Positions 1 through 10,787 of a stretch of DNA of 64,000 nt are shown here, one piece after another. Location of the stretch: contig LODT01000016.1 in the NCBI GenBank assembly GCA_001606155.1, positions 62,001 to 126,000 of the forward strand. The letters are read 5' to 3'. Under the pieces are notes generated by a model. The model did no database searches, was not told the DNA's origin, and saw only the letters and a program-made list of their open reading frames with translations. A program made the position numbers and the translations under genes. Source of the stretch: Tieghemostelium lacteum. Lineage: Eukaryota > Evosea > Eumycetozoa > Dictyosteliales > Raperosteliaceae. Numbering within the stretch: the first letter of the stretch is position 1; each line of letters opens with the position of its first letter.

Positions 1-1031
1 ACTTTAGTGTGATGTTAATGTATGTGTATTTAAAAGGTGAAAAAATTAATTATACAATTGTATTTATATAGTTAATTAAAAAAAAAAAAAAAAAAGTAAT
101 GTGTTGTTGATATTCAGATGATTTGAATATATGTCTAGCTAAATAGAGTATTCTAGTGTTTTATATAATTGTATTTGGTGAGAAAAAGGTGGTGTGTGAG
201 TGTCTATTTGATTTTTTTCTTTAATGTTTTTCAGAGGTAGTGGTAATTGGGTGTGATTGGGTATGGGGTGAGTGTAGAAAGTGTGTGTACTATGATGAAA
301 TATATAATTGTAATAACAAATAATGGTAAACGAATCAGGTTCAAAAAATATAGAGTTTCTATTTAAAAAAAAAAATATCAATCACCTAATTTTTTTGCAT
401 TCAGATCTTGATCGTCGTTTTTGAGATTTGCCCTACTATAGAGCTGCAGTTACAACAGAAAACCTATGAAAAGTAAAAAAATAGGTGACCCTTCGATACA
501 GATTAATATCTCAAAATACTTCAACTTCCTCAAAATCCCTATTTCTTGTAATTTCATTGAAAATGTTCTTTCTTAATTACTAGGTTTAATTAATTCTTTG
601 ATTGTGTGTTTTTTCAGTTTTTGGTTATTGTGTTTTTTAATGAATTTAAAAAGACAAGTCTCTGGGTTTGGTATTGGTTATCGTAGTAAAAGTTATATTA
701 AATTTCTATAACTTCACAAGGTTTAATTGGATTTTCATTTAGTGTGTTATATTATTTAATATTTTTAAATAAATGATAGTTTTATATAGTGGTGATGATG
801 GTTAAAAACATAAAATTTTAAAGTACAGAACATCTTTTCAAAGTTATCATGAGTAAAGTGATAAATTTATGATATTCTTTGTCTTCATATTTTTTTCTAC
901 AAAATCGAATTTCTGGTAAAGAAAACAAAAAAATCCAGCAGTTAAAATTTAAAAATTTGAAATTTTTTTTTCATTTACCGTTTTTTCAAAAACAAAAATA
1001 TATTAATATCGTAAACAAAAGTGTTTAGTTG
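1..1031. other. Intergenic, no gene recognised
   Basis: AT-rich DNA with no convincing coding frame on either strand. Positions 140-300 are strikingly G/T-rich on the plus strand (C/A-rich on the minus strand), giving a fortuitous 80-codon minus-strand frame of low-complexity residues that I do not accept as a gene. The last 130 bases before the first gene are A/T-rich with T-runs, as expected for a dictyostelid promoter. No tRNA-like T-loop or other RNA signature was seen. Confidence 0.5.
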
Positions 1032-3629
1032 ATGTCTGATAGAAATTCAACGACTACTGATACCACCAGTGGTAATTGGGGTGGTGGAAGTAGTGATAAT
1101 ATAGATGATAATAATAACAATAATAATAATAATACAACTACAACAACAAGAAATAATAATAGTAAAAGTAATTCGAATACAAAAAAGGATATATCAGATT
1201 TTCAAATTATAGAGGATAGATATCTGACAAGTGAGCAAAAGAAAATACAGTTGGAGTTAGGACAAAAGTTGATAAGTTACTCAAGAGCAGGTCTGATACA
1301 GGGCGTAATGAAATCTATACAGGATGGAGCAAATCCAGATTATAAGTCATGTGGATATACGGCATTGGGTTATGCAGCTTTTAATCATCATAATGATATA
1401 ATACGTTGGCTTAAATTAGAAGCTAAATGTCAGATTGATCTTCCCATTTCACCTAGTGAAACCACACCTCTTGGAATAGCAATACAAAAGTGCTATCCAG
1501 ATACAGTAGCACTGCTGCTTGGGTTAGGTGCATCACCTCTATCCAAGGACAAGGACGGAAAAACACCTTTTTATCACGCAATCATATCGGGAAACTTACG
1601 AATTGTAAAGTTACTCTACTCTACAAAGCGGATTGATCTAGAGGAAAAAGATCAAGATGATAACACTGTCCTTCACAACAGTGCGGCTTCATCAATTGCT
1701 GTTGTAGAATATCTTGTCAATGAGTTAAAACTCTCACCTCTGACGAAAAACAAACAAGGTAAAACTATATTACACAAAGCTGTAATCTGTAAAAATAAAA
1801 CACTAGTCGAATACCTTGCAAAAACCTACCCTGAATTAATTAACATTCAAGACAATAGTACGTATATGCAATACCCCATATATCACTGATATACTAACTT
1901 AAACAATTCTTTAAAACAAGTTGGATACACACCCCTACATTATACAGTAGTTTATAATTTATTAGATCATTGTAAAATTTTAACAAAGTTTGGAGCAGAT
2001 GTAGATTTGGTTGATATAAAGCAAAATCAAACTCCTTTTCAGTTATCAAATATGAGATACTTTCCAGATTTGACGTATCATCTTTTAAAGTTTAGTAAGA
2101 CAGCATCTAGATCTACATTTGCAATACATGGTAAAGTGGATAAAAATAATCATAGTGATACTGAGACAAAGTATCTGAAGGCAGATGACAATAAAAAATC
2201 AAAAAGTACAAATAGTAGTCCTAGTTCAACACCTACTGGAACTCCAAAATCTATAGGTAAAAAGAGAAAAAGCCTAGCTACACCTTCAAAAGAAGATTTG
2301 GAGGATATTGAAAAGTATGGTGAAATTAGAGAAAAAGAATATAAAGGCTCTAATAAAGCAAAAAGAACACCAAAGAAAACAAAAGAGAAACCAACAGGAG
2401 GTAGTAGTGGGAGTAGTAGTAAGAAGAACCCTAAAAAGAAACCTAAAACATTTATGGAAGCATATCGCCAGGATGTATCTAGCGATGAAGATGATATAGT
2501 TATTGATCATTTGAATAGTCTTAGTAAGGATAGTAGTGGAATGGATATTGATGTAAATGCGAGTACAACTACAACAACAACAACTACTACTACAACTTCA
2601 TCAAGTAAAAAGAATCATAAAAGCCAATCCTCATCAAAGAAGAAGAGTAATGATCAACATGTTGAGGAAAATGTAAATATTGAATTTGGAGATGATATTG
2701 ATGCTGATGAAGAGGATTCAGATGTTAAAGTAAAGAAAACTAGAGGTAGACCACCTAGAAAGATTACAACTATTCCTATTGTCATTAACAGACCTCCTCC
2801 AAGAATAAGAAAACCTATTCATATTGAATTGGATATTGATAGTACTGATAGTAGTACTGACAGTGAAATGATGAATGGTAATGGTATTGATCATAGTGAC
2901 AGTGATGTTTCAGATTTTGATAACAGTGGTGAAAAAAGAGTAAAGAAAAATGCGCCCATTAAAAAGACAACAATACTGGCGTCCAAAGAAAATGAAAAAC
3001 AATCAAAGAAACTTGGAAAGAATACTCCAAAAAAGAATAATGATAATGATAGTAAAATTGGTGGTGATAGTGATGATGATGAAATTGAAATGATCACTGT
3101 TAATGGTAGTTTGAATGGTGATAAATCAATGGATATTGATAAGATTGATGGGAATTCTATACCAGAGAAACCAAAGAAACCAACAAAGAAAACAAAAGCT
3201 TTGCCCAAGAAATCACAACCAAATACAAAAAAGGCAAATTTAAAGAATTTAAATGGAACAACATCACCAACTATAAATGGTGAAGATGATAGTAATAATA
3301 ATAGTAGTCCAATTAACGAAGATGCGTCACTTGAAAATGGTAAAGATACAACTCCATCAACTTCACCAAATCCTAGTGGGGTATCTTCTCCACCAACATC
3401 CATACAATCTGATTCAACACCTACAACACCGAGTAGTGGCCAATATAATAATGATAATAATGATAATGATATTACTGCAAATGGAGTGGCTGAAGATAAG
3501 TTGTCACCTGAAATCTCACAAATTACAAGTCCAAAATTTAAACTTTCAAAAATACCATCCCCTCCCAAGAATCTGTTGAATGCTCAAAAAGCTAGAAAGA
3601 GTCCACCAGTACCTATACTGAATAAATAG
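1032..3629 (+). CDS. Ankyrin-repeat protein with long disordered AT-hook tail
   Basis: Two exons, 1032-1857 and 1921-3629, about 844 aa. The 63-bp intron (GTACGT...AAG) is supported because removing it continues an ankyrin repeat in frame (DNIGYTPLHY). ATG at 1032 is the first methionine. An Asn/Thr-rich leader is followed from about residue 75 to 320 by five or six ankyrin repeats. The rest is Ser/Lys/Asp-rich, predicted disordered, with basic patches, an AT-hook-like motif RGRPPRK near residue 550 and acidic runs. This suggests a nuclear, chromatin-associated protein; that role is inferred. Ankyrin repeats are protein-interaction modules and do not by themselves name a function. Confidence 0.85.
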
Positions 3630-3745
3630 CAACTAGCTTGTTTTTTTAATTTTTTTTTCAAACATACATTTTGAGTTACCTAAATTTGAAACATTTAGTA
3701 CTTTTTTTTTTTTTTTCAGATATTTCGATATTTTAGTCTTTTGGA

Positions 3746-4913
3746 ATGATTTCATTACAACAAAGAATCTCAAGGTTTTCTTTGAATTGTTGCAATATAT
3801 CTAGATTTTCTAGATTATTTTCAACAAGTTCATTAGGACAAGCTCACAAGATTCAAAAAACTAATCCAATACAAACTAACGAACAACAAATACAAGTTCA
3901 ACCATCACACCAACCTATAAAATTAAATGGAACATTATTATCTAAGCATATTGTATGTATATAGATATAGTAAAACATGACAATATAAACCTAACCTAGA
4001 TGATGGGAAATATTAGATGGAATCTATAAAGAAAGATACAGATAATTTTAAGAGCAGAAGTGGAATTACACCACATTTAGTTGTTATATATGTAGGAGAT
4101 AATCCACAAATTGAATCCTATATAAAAATGAAGAGAATAGGGTGCGAAAAAGTTGGTTTTAAATTTACATTAGACAAGTTTACAGAGGATATCAATGAGG
4201 ATCAATTGTTAAAACAGATTGCTTATCATTCTGAGGATCCTAATGTAAATGGTATTATTGTTCAGTTACCTTTACCCTCACATATAGATTCACATAAACT
4301 TATACAATCCATTGACCCTAAAAAAGATGTTGACGGATTGACATCAGTTAATTTAGGTCAGATATTCTTGAATAAAAAGCCATTGTTTGTACCCTGTACT
4401 CCATTGGGTATAATGGAGATTATGAAGGCTTATAATATAAAGTTACAAGGAAAACATGTAGTGGTACTGGGTAGAAGTAATCTAGTTGGTCGAACGATTG
4501 CCACAATGATCTCTCAAAAAGATATGAATAACCCATCGGTACTCGGTGGTGCAACAGTTACACTCTTACACAAGTACTCTAAGAATATAAATTTACATTT
4601 AAGAACTGCAGATGTTGTCATTTCAGCAACAGGTGTAGCAGGTCTAGTTAAAAAGGAGAATTTAAAAAATGGTGTAATTCTTATTGATGTAGGAATAAGT
4701 CAACAAAAAGACGAAAAGACAGGTGCTATCAAATTAGTTGGTGATATTCACTCTGATGCACACTCCAAATCACTAGCTTACACACCAGTTCCTGGAGGTG
4801 TTGGCCCTCTAACTGTAACTATGCTCCTTAGAAATGTATTAAAGTCCTCAATTTTACAATATAAAATCTCTAGTGCGAATATTGATAAAAAACTAAAAAG
4901 TACACTAAATTGA
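3746..4913 (+). CDS. Mitochondrial methylenetetrahydrofolate dehydrogenase/cyclohydrolase
   Basis: Exons 3746-3952 and 4017-4913, joined in phase 0, 367 aa. Bifunctional enzyme of one-carbon metabolism: it oxidises 5,10-methylene-THF to methenyl-THF and hydrolyses this to 10-formyl-THF. The family is clear from SYIKMK (catalytic Tyr/Lys about residues 104-108), VQLPLPSH (about 150), KKDVDG, VVLGRSNLVG (nucleotide-binding loop) and PVPGGVGPLT (about 325). The first 45 residues are rich in Arg, Ser and Phe and lack acidic residues, as in a mitochondrial targeting peptide. There is no formyl-THF synthetase domain, so it is MTHFD2/FolD-like. NAD versus NADP use cannot be read with confidence. A T-run ending in CAG just upstream could be a 5' UTR splice acceptor. 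Confidence 0.93.
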
Positions 4914-5276
4914 ATAAACAGATCAGTTGTCAACTTCATCTCCGATATAGACACACATCAAAATGTAATATATAATTTTACATTTTTTAAATTTTTTATA
5001 ACACCCCACACATTACCTAACGTGGATACTTATCTGAAATATTTATCATAAAAAATTTTATTAATCAATTTTAGAATTGTCAATTTACAGAGATTGAGAG
5101 ATTGAAAAATTTTTAATCAATTTCATCAATAGTTTAAAGTTTTATTCAATTTATATTTGTTTTTGTATTTTTAGCAATTAATTTATCATTATACATATTT
5201 TTGTACTCTAATCATAGGAATTAGATATATATTTAAAAAAAAAAAATTGTAGAAAGATAAGATAAATACAAGAAAT

Positions 5277-6229
5277 ATGATACCGTCCATTAAATTATTT
5301 ATCATATCAACTAGAGTTTATACATGGTTATTTATATTTAGCTCAATACCATTGAATTTGTCAATATGTAGTTGGTTACAGATTTCTATAAACTATCCTT
5401 TATATCTATGTTCTTATTTGACACTTTTCAGTACATTGGTATTCAGTAATCTCATAAATTCATATTATACAAAGGTTCATGGTGTAAAAGAAGCAAATTC
5501 ATATAGATCAATGTATTTAAAAGCTTCTGGAGAGACAATGTTAAAGTACAGTAAAGCTACCTTTCTATTTTCATTTCTATCCGTATTTGTGGTATTTTAT
5601 TACCATTCATTTCTAGTTTATCTATGTGCACTCTTTTATGTATCCGTACTTTTATTTCTTGCATATTCCTACAGTTCACCACCCTTTGTTTTCAAGTATA
5701 GGTCATTGGGTGAATTTACAGCATGTTGGGCATACTCATCATTTATCTACTACGTAATCATGGTTCAAGTGCCACAGAGGATCTTTGAATATCATCATTT
5801 ACTCTTCAATTTTGGGTTTGTCTATTTGATGTTTGGTCTGGCATTTATACACTCTAACAATCACAGAGATCTTATAACAGACAAAAGATTAGGTGTAAAG
5901 AATTTCTCAATAATCATTGGTGAATCATCTTCCATTTTATTATATTATTTTTATATGTTATTGTAAGTCAACTTATTCATTTAGTTAAAGATATTCATAT
6001 TGTACTTACATTTCATATTCTATTTAGTATATACGTTTATTGTTTCTTTTTATCAACAGTTTATAAGAATATCTATTTAAATTTACCATTGTTAACAATA
6101 TATTCATTATTTAATATTTATAATGAAACAAAATGTGGTAATTACTTTGAATTTGATAAAAAGACTTTAATTCATTGTTCCAAAGTGTCATTATTATTGG
6201 CAATTGGAGTGTATATAGGTTCAAAATAG
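5277..6229 (+). CDS. UbiA-superfamily prenyltransferase-like membrane protein
   Basis: Exons 5277-5962 and 6028-6229, 295 aa, ending VYIGSK. Seven or eight hydrophobic helices. The UbiA/MenA/UBIAD1 signature is visible in YSSPPFVFKYRSLGEF (the GP(F)..Y..LGE loop) and in NNHRDLITDKRLG at about residues 194-206, which keeps the second Asp motif. The first motif, normally N-x3-D-x3-D (NTYYDFxxGID in UBIAD1), reads LINSYYTKVHGVK at about residues 60-72, so both metal-binding Asp are absent. Family members attach prenyl chains to quinone or other aromatic acceptors in membranes. With half the Mg-diphosphate site gone, activity is doubtful or changed. No substrate is assigned. Confidence 0.75.
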
Positions 6230-6330
6230 GAAAATTATAATTGATTATATTCAAATTGAATAAATATGATATTAATTGTAAAATTTAAAATGTATAGATC
6301 ATTATTATAAATTGAATAAAATATTTATTT

Positions 6331-7536
6331 TTATAATAATAGGGATTGATATTGTAATCTTTTAGTTTTGTTTTTTAGGAATAAATAAGTGGATCTTGTT
6401 AACAAGATTGCAAGTGATAGGATTATAATTACAATGGGAACTACTACAAAGAATATTTTTATATTTTCATTGGTATTTTGAATTTCTGGTAAATTGTACA
6501 GGTAGATTGTAGATGTCGAACTAGTGGATACTAAAACTACATTTAGTTTTGGTGAAAAGACACTGGAAAGACCAGTAATGTTTCCAAAATAATCCAAGTC
6601 TACTGGTGTATTGGATTTATCTAGTAGATTAAATAGTAGTATATTTTGTCCGAATATATAGAATGCATATTGCTGACCATCTGTGCTAGCTGTTGTTGGA
6701 TTACCATAAAACATTTCTCTGTTTCTGTACATGCTATTAGTTTCAATTGATGTTGACTCTGATAGTGAAAATGTAACCAAATGATATGGTAAAACATTTT
6801 GACTACCACCAAGAAATGATATAGAGTTATTAGGTACCATTAAAAGATTATAGATTCCTGTACCATAGTAGTACTGTTGAGTTTTAACCATACTTAGATT
6901 GAATTTTGAGTACTCTAGAATTAAACTAGTATTAGAAAGGCATCCTAGTAGAATACTATAACTAGTTGGATTGTATGTAGCAGAAGTAGGTTGAATACAC
7001 TCTACATTGATATAGACAGATTCCAGTATAGAAAACCCATTTTCATTTGATTCCAATCTATATAAACCATTATTTGTTATCAAATAGATGATTTTAAGGT
7101 CATCTACAAATAGAGAGTTATCATAGAAAGGCAGATCTTGATTAACAATATCCATAGAATAGATAAAGTCTAGAGTCTCTGTGAATTTAGTTATAGTCAA
7201 TGTAGTAGTATCATTTTGAGTGTTTTGATAGACAATATAAAAGAAACCACTCTTTTCATCCAAATATCCAGAAGATATCGAATTTGGATTAAAATGATAT
7301 TGAGTTATATTTTTACTCTGTTGTATGGATTTCTCTGAAACTTGTATTCTATATAAAATTGAATCACTAGAACTTGCTATTACATAGTCATCTGAGTTTC
7401 CCTGATAAACAATAGTCGATAGATTTTCATTACTATCAGACAATTGAATGATTCCATTTAACATCTGACATTTAAAAACATTTAAATACAATAGTACAAG
7501 TATCACTATAGTTGTAATGAAATCAAATCTATTCAT
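6331..7536 (-). CDS. Type I membrane protein of unknown function
   Basis: Single exon, 401 aa. It has an N-terminal signal peptide (about residues 1-23, ending near FKCQ), a lumenal/extracellular part of about 330 residues rich in beta-strand-like repeats and N-glycosylation sequons, one transmembrane helix near residues 360-383 (FFVVVPIVIIILSLAILL) and a short basic cytosolic tail ending LQYQSLLL. The tail holds a YxxL motif and a dileucine, both known endolysosomal sorting signals. The ectodomain pattern (repeated 'YLITNNGLYRLES'-type strands) suggests a beta-propeller, but I cannot name a family. Confidence 0.8.
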   Translation of the reverse strand: MNRFDFITTIVILVLLYLNVFKCQMLNGIIQLSDSNENLSTIVYQGNSDDYVIASSSDSILYRIQVSEKSIQQSKNITQYHFNPNSISSGYLDEKSGFFYIVYQNTQNDTTTLTITKFTETLDFIYSMDIVNQDLPFYDNSLFVDDLKIIYLITNNGLYRLESNENGFSILESVYINVECIQPTSATYNPTSYSILLGCLSNTSLILEYSKFNLSMVKTQQYYYGTGIYNLLMVPNNSISFLGGSQNVLPYHLVTFSLSESTSIETNSMYRNREMFYGNPTTASTDGQQYAFYIFGQNILLFNLLDKSNTPVDLDYFGNITGLSSVFSPKLNVVLVSTSSTSTIYLYNLPEIQNTNENIKIFFVVVPIVIIILSLAILLTRSTYLFLKNKTKRLQYQSLLL

Positions 7537-7760
7537 CCCTTCTATCTATCAATACAATATTTATACAATATTGATTTCTATTTAAAAAAAAAATAGTTTG
7601 ATAATAATGCTATTGTCAATCAAATCATTTTAATTCCAATCATATTTCTAATTGGTCTATTCCATCATCTTGTAAATTAAAAATTAAAAAATAAAAAATG
7701 TAAAAAAATTGTAATTGGTTTAAACTATTCCTGAATGGGTTATATGCACCCAATAAAAGA

Positions 7761-10451
7761 TTAATTTTTAATAAAATTACCTATGATAAAAGATCTAATA
7801 TCATGGTCATTTGGAATTGTTGTTGGTGGTTTGGGTGTAATTGGTTTTTGAGTTTTCAAACGAACTAAAATTTTACTGAGCCATTTAGTAGTATCTTTAC
7901 CTTCATGTTGACGTAGTAGTGTTATAATATCTTGAGAATAGACTTCATTCAATGCAGGTAGATGTGAGTTATGATAGGTTTTAAATAGATTGACTAAAGT
8001 TGAAGTTTCTCTTTCAAATCTCTTTAAAATAGTGTATAGACTCGATTGTGATAGATGTTTCATGTGTCCTTTTTTCTGAACTAGTTCTATAAAGATATCA
8101 ATAGCCTCTGGATTACTTTTATGAATTTCTAATAGGGGATTATAGATGAAACCTAGGTCCTTAAATTGTTGTTTTTCACTCTTCCAAATTAAACTCTCCC
8201 ATGTTGTACTGATATCTGATGTCTCTCTGTACAGATTCTGGTAGATCTTTGACATCATTAAATAACTATGATGGTTATAATAAATCTTTGGAGTTTGATT
8301 TACCAACTCTAGTGCCTTTGAATATTCTTGAGTGTTTACAAGTGACAGTAGTGTTATATCAAATAACTCTCTCTGAGCTTTGGTCTGGGTTAGGAATTCA
8401 ACTAGACCTTTAAGTACAATCTTCCATTTTGGTGAGAGTTCCAGTGATTTAGATAGCACCAATGGATATAATGCAAGATAGGTACTTCTATAGACTGGTT
8501 TGTTACCTTGTACCATATTTTGAATCATGTATGGTATAAACTCAAAATCACCTGGAAAATCAGTGATTATGCAATTGATCATCTTATTGAATGATTTTGG
8601 ACTTTTAATTTCATTTGGATCGGATTTTATAGAGTCAACCAATTGCAAAAGTTCCAATTGAATATCCCTTTTTATAAAATCTTTTGGCAATAGATGTTGT
8701 ACAAAATATTTGGGAAGTTTACTTACAAGTTCGTTATATTGATCTGGTGTAGCTTCTTTCTGGAAGAGGATAATCAAACGAACCAAATCAAATTCAACTG
8801 GAACCTTATCCTTTTGTATAAACTTTTCCACTAAGACTTTTAGCATGCCATCAAAATCTTTGGAGTGAATTGCAGTTCTGAGATCTTCGGTGTCCCAGTC
8901 CATATTCCTTCTGACAAACTTGTTATTGTCAGTATTGATACCTGATCTATTGTGTTCGTAGTTACCGGCACTTGTTGAACTCTGGAAATAAAATGTTTTC
9001 ATGTTGTTTAGCACTTGGTTAGGATCAGAATTTGTAAATTTCAGATACCACGGTTTGTTGTTATATAAAAGTTCTTGAGGGTTTTCAATACCTTCTGCAT
9101 GTGCCAATTGGTTGTATTTCAGCTTCCAATACTCTAACAAGTCCAATTGATTGTCTCTTTTATGTAGGAATATAAAGTAGCTTACAGACTCTAGTGATGA
9201 CAATTGGTAGGTTCGAGTTGAACAGTACCATTGCAGTGCTTTCTCGTAGTGTCCCATTTTTAGTAGATACAGAATAAGTGTATCTATAACCTGTTGTTTA
9301 GCGTCTTTACTGAGATTGTGGAACATGTGTTGGATATACTCTATAACATGGTTTTGAATCTTTAGTAACTCTCTTTGTTTTTCACTGTCCTTGTTGTGGA
9401 GGTACATAAACATCACATTAGTGATGATATTGGGTTTTTGGTAGATGAGGTTTTCAATGACCCTCTGAAGAGATTCCTTGGAACCTTTACCTGAAAATGT
9501 TTGCATTAGATAATTAAAATTGGTATCGCTGATATTGATGACAGAATCCAATCTACCGGTACTAGTCATATTAGCATTTGTGGCTTTAATGTCATTTAAC
9601 ATCAACATGATCAAATTTGAACTTGTATCAGCACTTTTATAACACAGTTGAAAGAGTTTATTGTAACTGATACTATCTAAACTACTACTATTACCATTAC
9701 CATCACCATAATTTGCCTTCGAAAACTCATAAAAATACTTGAAATTATTCTCGTTATTGTACTCTATTGAGAATATCATCAAATTCAATGAAATATCTTT
9801 ACTTAGAATACTGTGTCCCAGTAAAAGATTAATGATATCATTTACATGTGTACTACCAGAACTGCTGTCTTTCTCTGCTAATTTCTTTAAAAATGTATTA
9901 AATGACTTTGATCCTAGAAATTCCTGACCATACACATTCAAGGTCTCTAAAAACAAGTTATAGGCTTCTAGATGTCTATTATGTTCACACAATCCAAATA
10001 ATAAAGTCTTCAATGGTCTATATCTCTGAGAGACACCAATACCATTCTCTCCAGCAATCTTTTTTGTCATTGCTCTAAATATATCTAAAGATTTATCTAT
10101 TACATCTAAGTTAACTAATTGATCTAAAAATACTTCTATATTTTCAGAATCTAGAAGCTGTTCATTAATCTCGAACTGATTAAGCATCTTTCTTAATGTA
10201 TATTTCTTCATAATCACATCAGATTCTCCTAAAACCTTTGAAAATGTACTTTTTATAACATCACTATTATCGCCAGTGAAAATAGTAGCACCATTTAACA
10301 CACTACTGTTTTTTGTTGATGATAATCTATTTTTAGAACCTTGTAAGGTAGATTCACTATTAAGTGAATAGTAAACACATTGGGTTTTAGTCAAGTAGAA
10401 TCTATTAAACCTTGATATTTCACTTAGTTTTAAAATATTTCTACTGATCAT
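7761..10451 (-). CDS. Probable PPR-like mitochondrial helical-repeat protein
   Basis: Single exon, 896 aa. The N-terminus (MISRNILKLSEISRFNRFYLTK) is basic and Ser/Phe-rich, like a mitochondrial presequence. The rest is all-helical, with degenerate repeats of about 35 residues such as SFNTFLKKLAEK, SYNKLFQLCYK and NFNYLMQTFSGKG, resembling pentatricopeptide repeats. PPR proteins bind organellar RNA for processing or translation; that role is inferred here. Repeats are divergent and no extra catalytic domain was seen. The gap of about 340 bp to the next gene is a shared divergent promoter region. Confidence 0.7.
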   Translation of the reverse strand: MISRNILKLSEISRFNRFYLTKTQCVYYSLNSESTLQGSKNRLSSTKNSSVLNGATIFTGDNSDVIKSTFSKVLGESDVIMKKYTLRKMLNQFEINEQLLDSENIEVFLDQLVNLDVIDKSLDIFRAMTKKIAGENGIGVSQRYRPLKTLLFGLCEHNRHLEAYNLFLETLNVYGQEFLGSKSFNTFLKKLAEKDSSSGSTHVNDIINLLLGHSILSKDISLNLMIFSIEYNNENNFKYFYEFSKANYGDGNGNSSSLDSISYNKLFQLCYKSADTSSNLIMLMLNDIKATNANMTSTGRLDSVINISDTNFNYLMQTFSGKGSKESLQRVIENLIYQKPNIITNVMFMYLHNKDSEKQRELLKIQNHVIEYIQHMFHNLSKDAKQQVIDTLILYLLKMGHYEKALQWYCSTRTYQLSSLESVSYFIFLHKRDNQLDLLEYWKLKYNQLAHAEGIENPQELLYNNKPWYLKFTNSDPNQVLNNMKTFYFQSSTSAGNYEHNRSGINTDNNKFVRRNMDWDTEDLRTAIHSKDFDGMLKVLVEKFIQKDKVPVEFDLVRLIILFQKEATPDQYNELVSKLPKYFVQHLLPKDFIKRDIQLELLQLVDSIKSDPNEIKSPKSFNKMINCIITDFPGDFEFIPYMIQNMVQGNKPVYRSTYLALYPLVLSKSLELSPKWKIVLKGLVEFLTQTKAQRELFDITLLSLVNTQEYSKALELVNQTPKIYYNHHSYLMMSKIYQNLYRETSDISTTWESLIWKSEKQQFKDLGFIYNPLLEIHKSNPEAIDIFIELVQKKGHMKHLSQSSLYTILKRFERETSTLVNLFKTYHNSHLPALNEVYSQDIITLLRQHEGKDTTKWLSKILVRLKTQKPITPKPPTTIPNDHDIRSFIIGNFIKN

Positions 10452-10787
10452 TCGAGATGTAATTGTCGTGAAAAAAATATATAAAAATTTGTAAAAATGA
10501 ATTTTCCAGAATGTAAATTTACCCTTAATTTCTATAAATTGTAAATATATCCTTTGATCAATATATTTCTAATCTACTTTGGAATTCATGTAAAAAATTC
10601 ATCATTACTATATTTATTATTTTATTCTCCGAATACTCGATTTAAACAAAATTTTTTTGTTATAAAAAAATTATGATAAAAAAAGAATCACCCCCAAAAT
10701 AGTAAATGGTTATAATTAGTGTGTTTTAAACTTTATTTTAGTTTTTTTTTTTTTATTGATTAACACAGTTTGTTTATTAAATAGCAC
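10452..10787. promoter_or_regulatory. Divergent intergenic region, PPR-like gene / glutamine synthetase
   Basis: About 335 bp between two start codons pointing outward. It is AT-rich with a CCCCCAAAA stretch near 10690 and a T-run just before the plus-strand start. No further structure recognised. Confidence 0.4.

Noticed and set aside
139-381. 80-codon minus-strand frame
   Set aside because: Low-complexity Thr/His/Pro and Phe content arising from the G/T-rich plus strand; no splice context or homologous look.
2286-3579. Overlapping antisense and alternative-frame ORFs within the ankyrin gene
   Set aside because: Shadows of a Ser/Lys/Asp-rich low-complexity coding region; composition mirrors the real frame.
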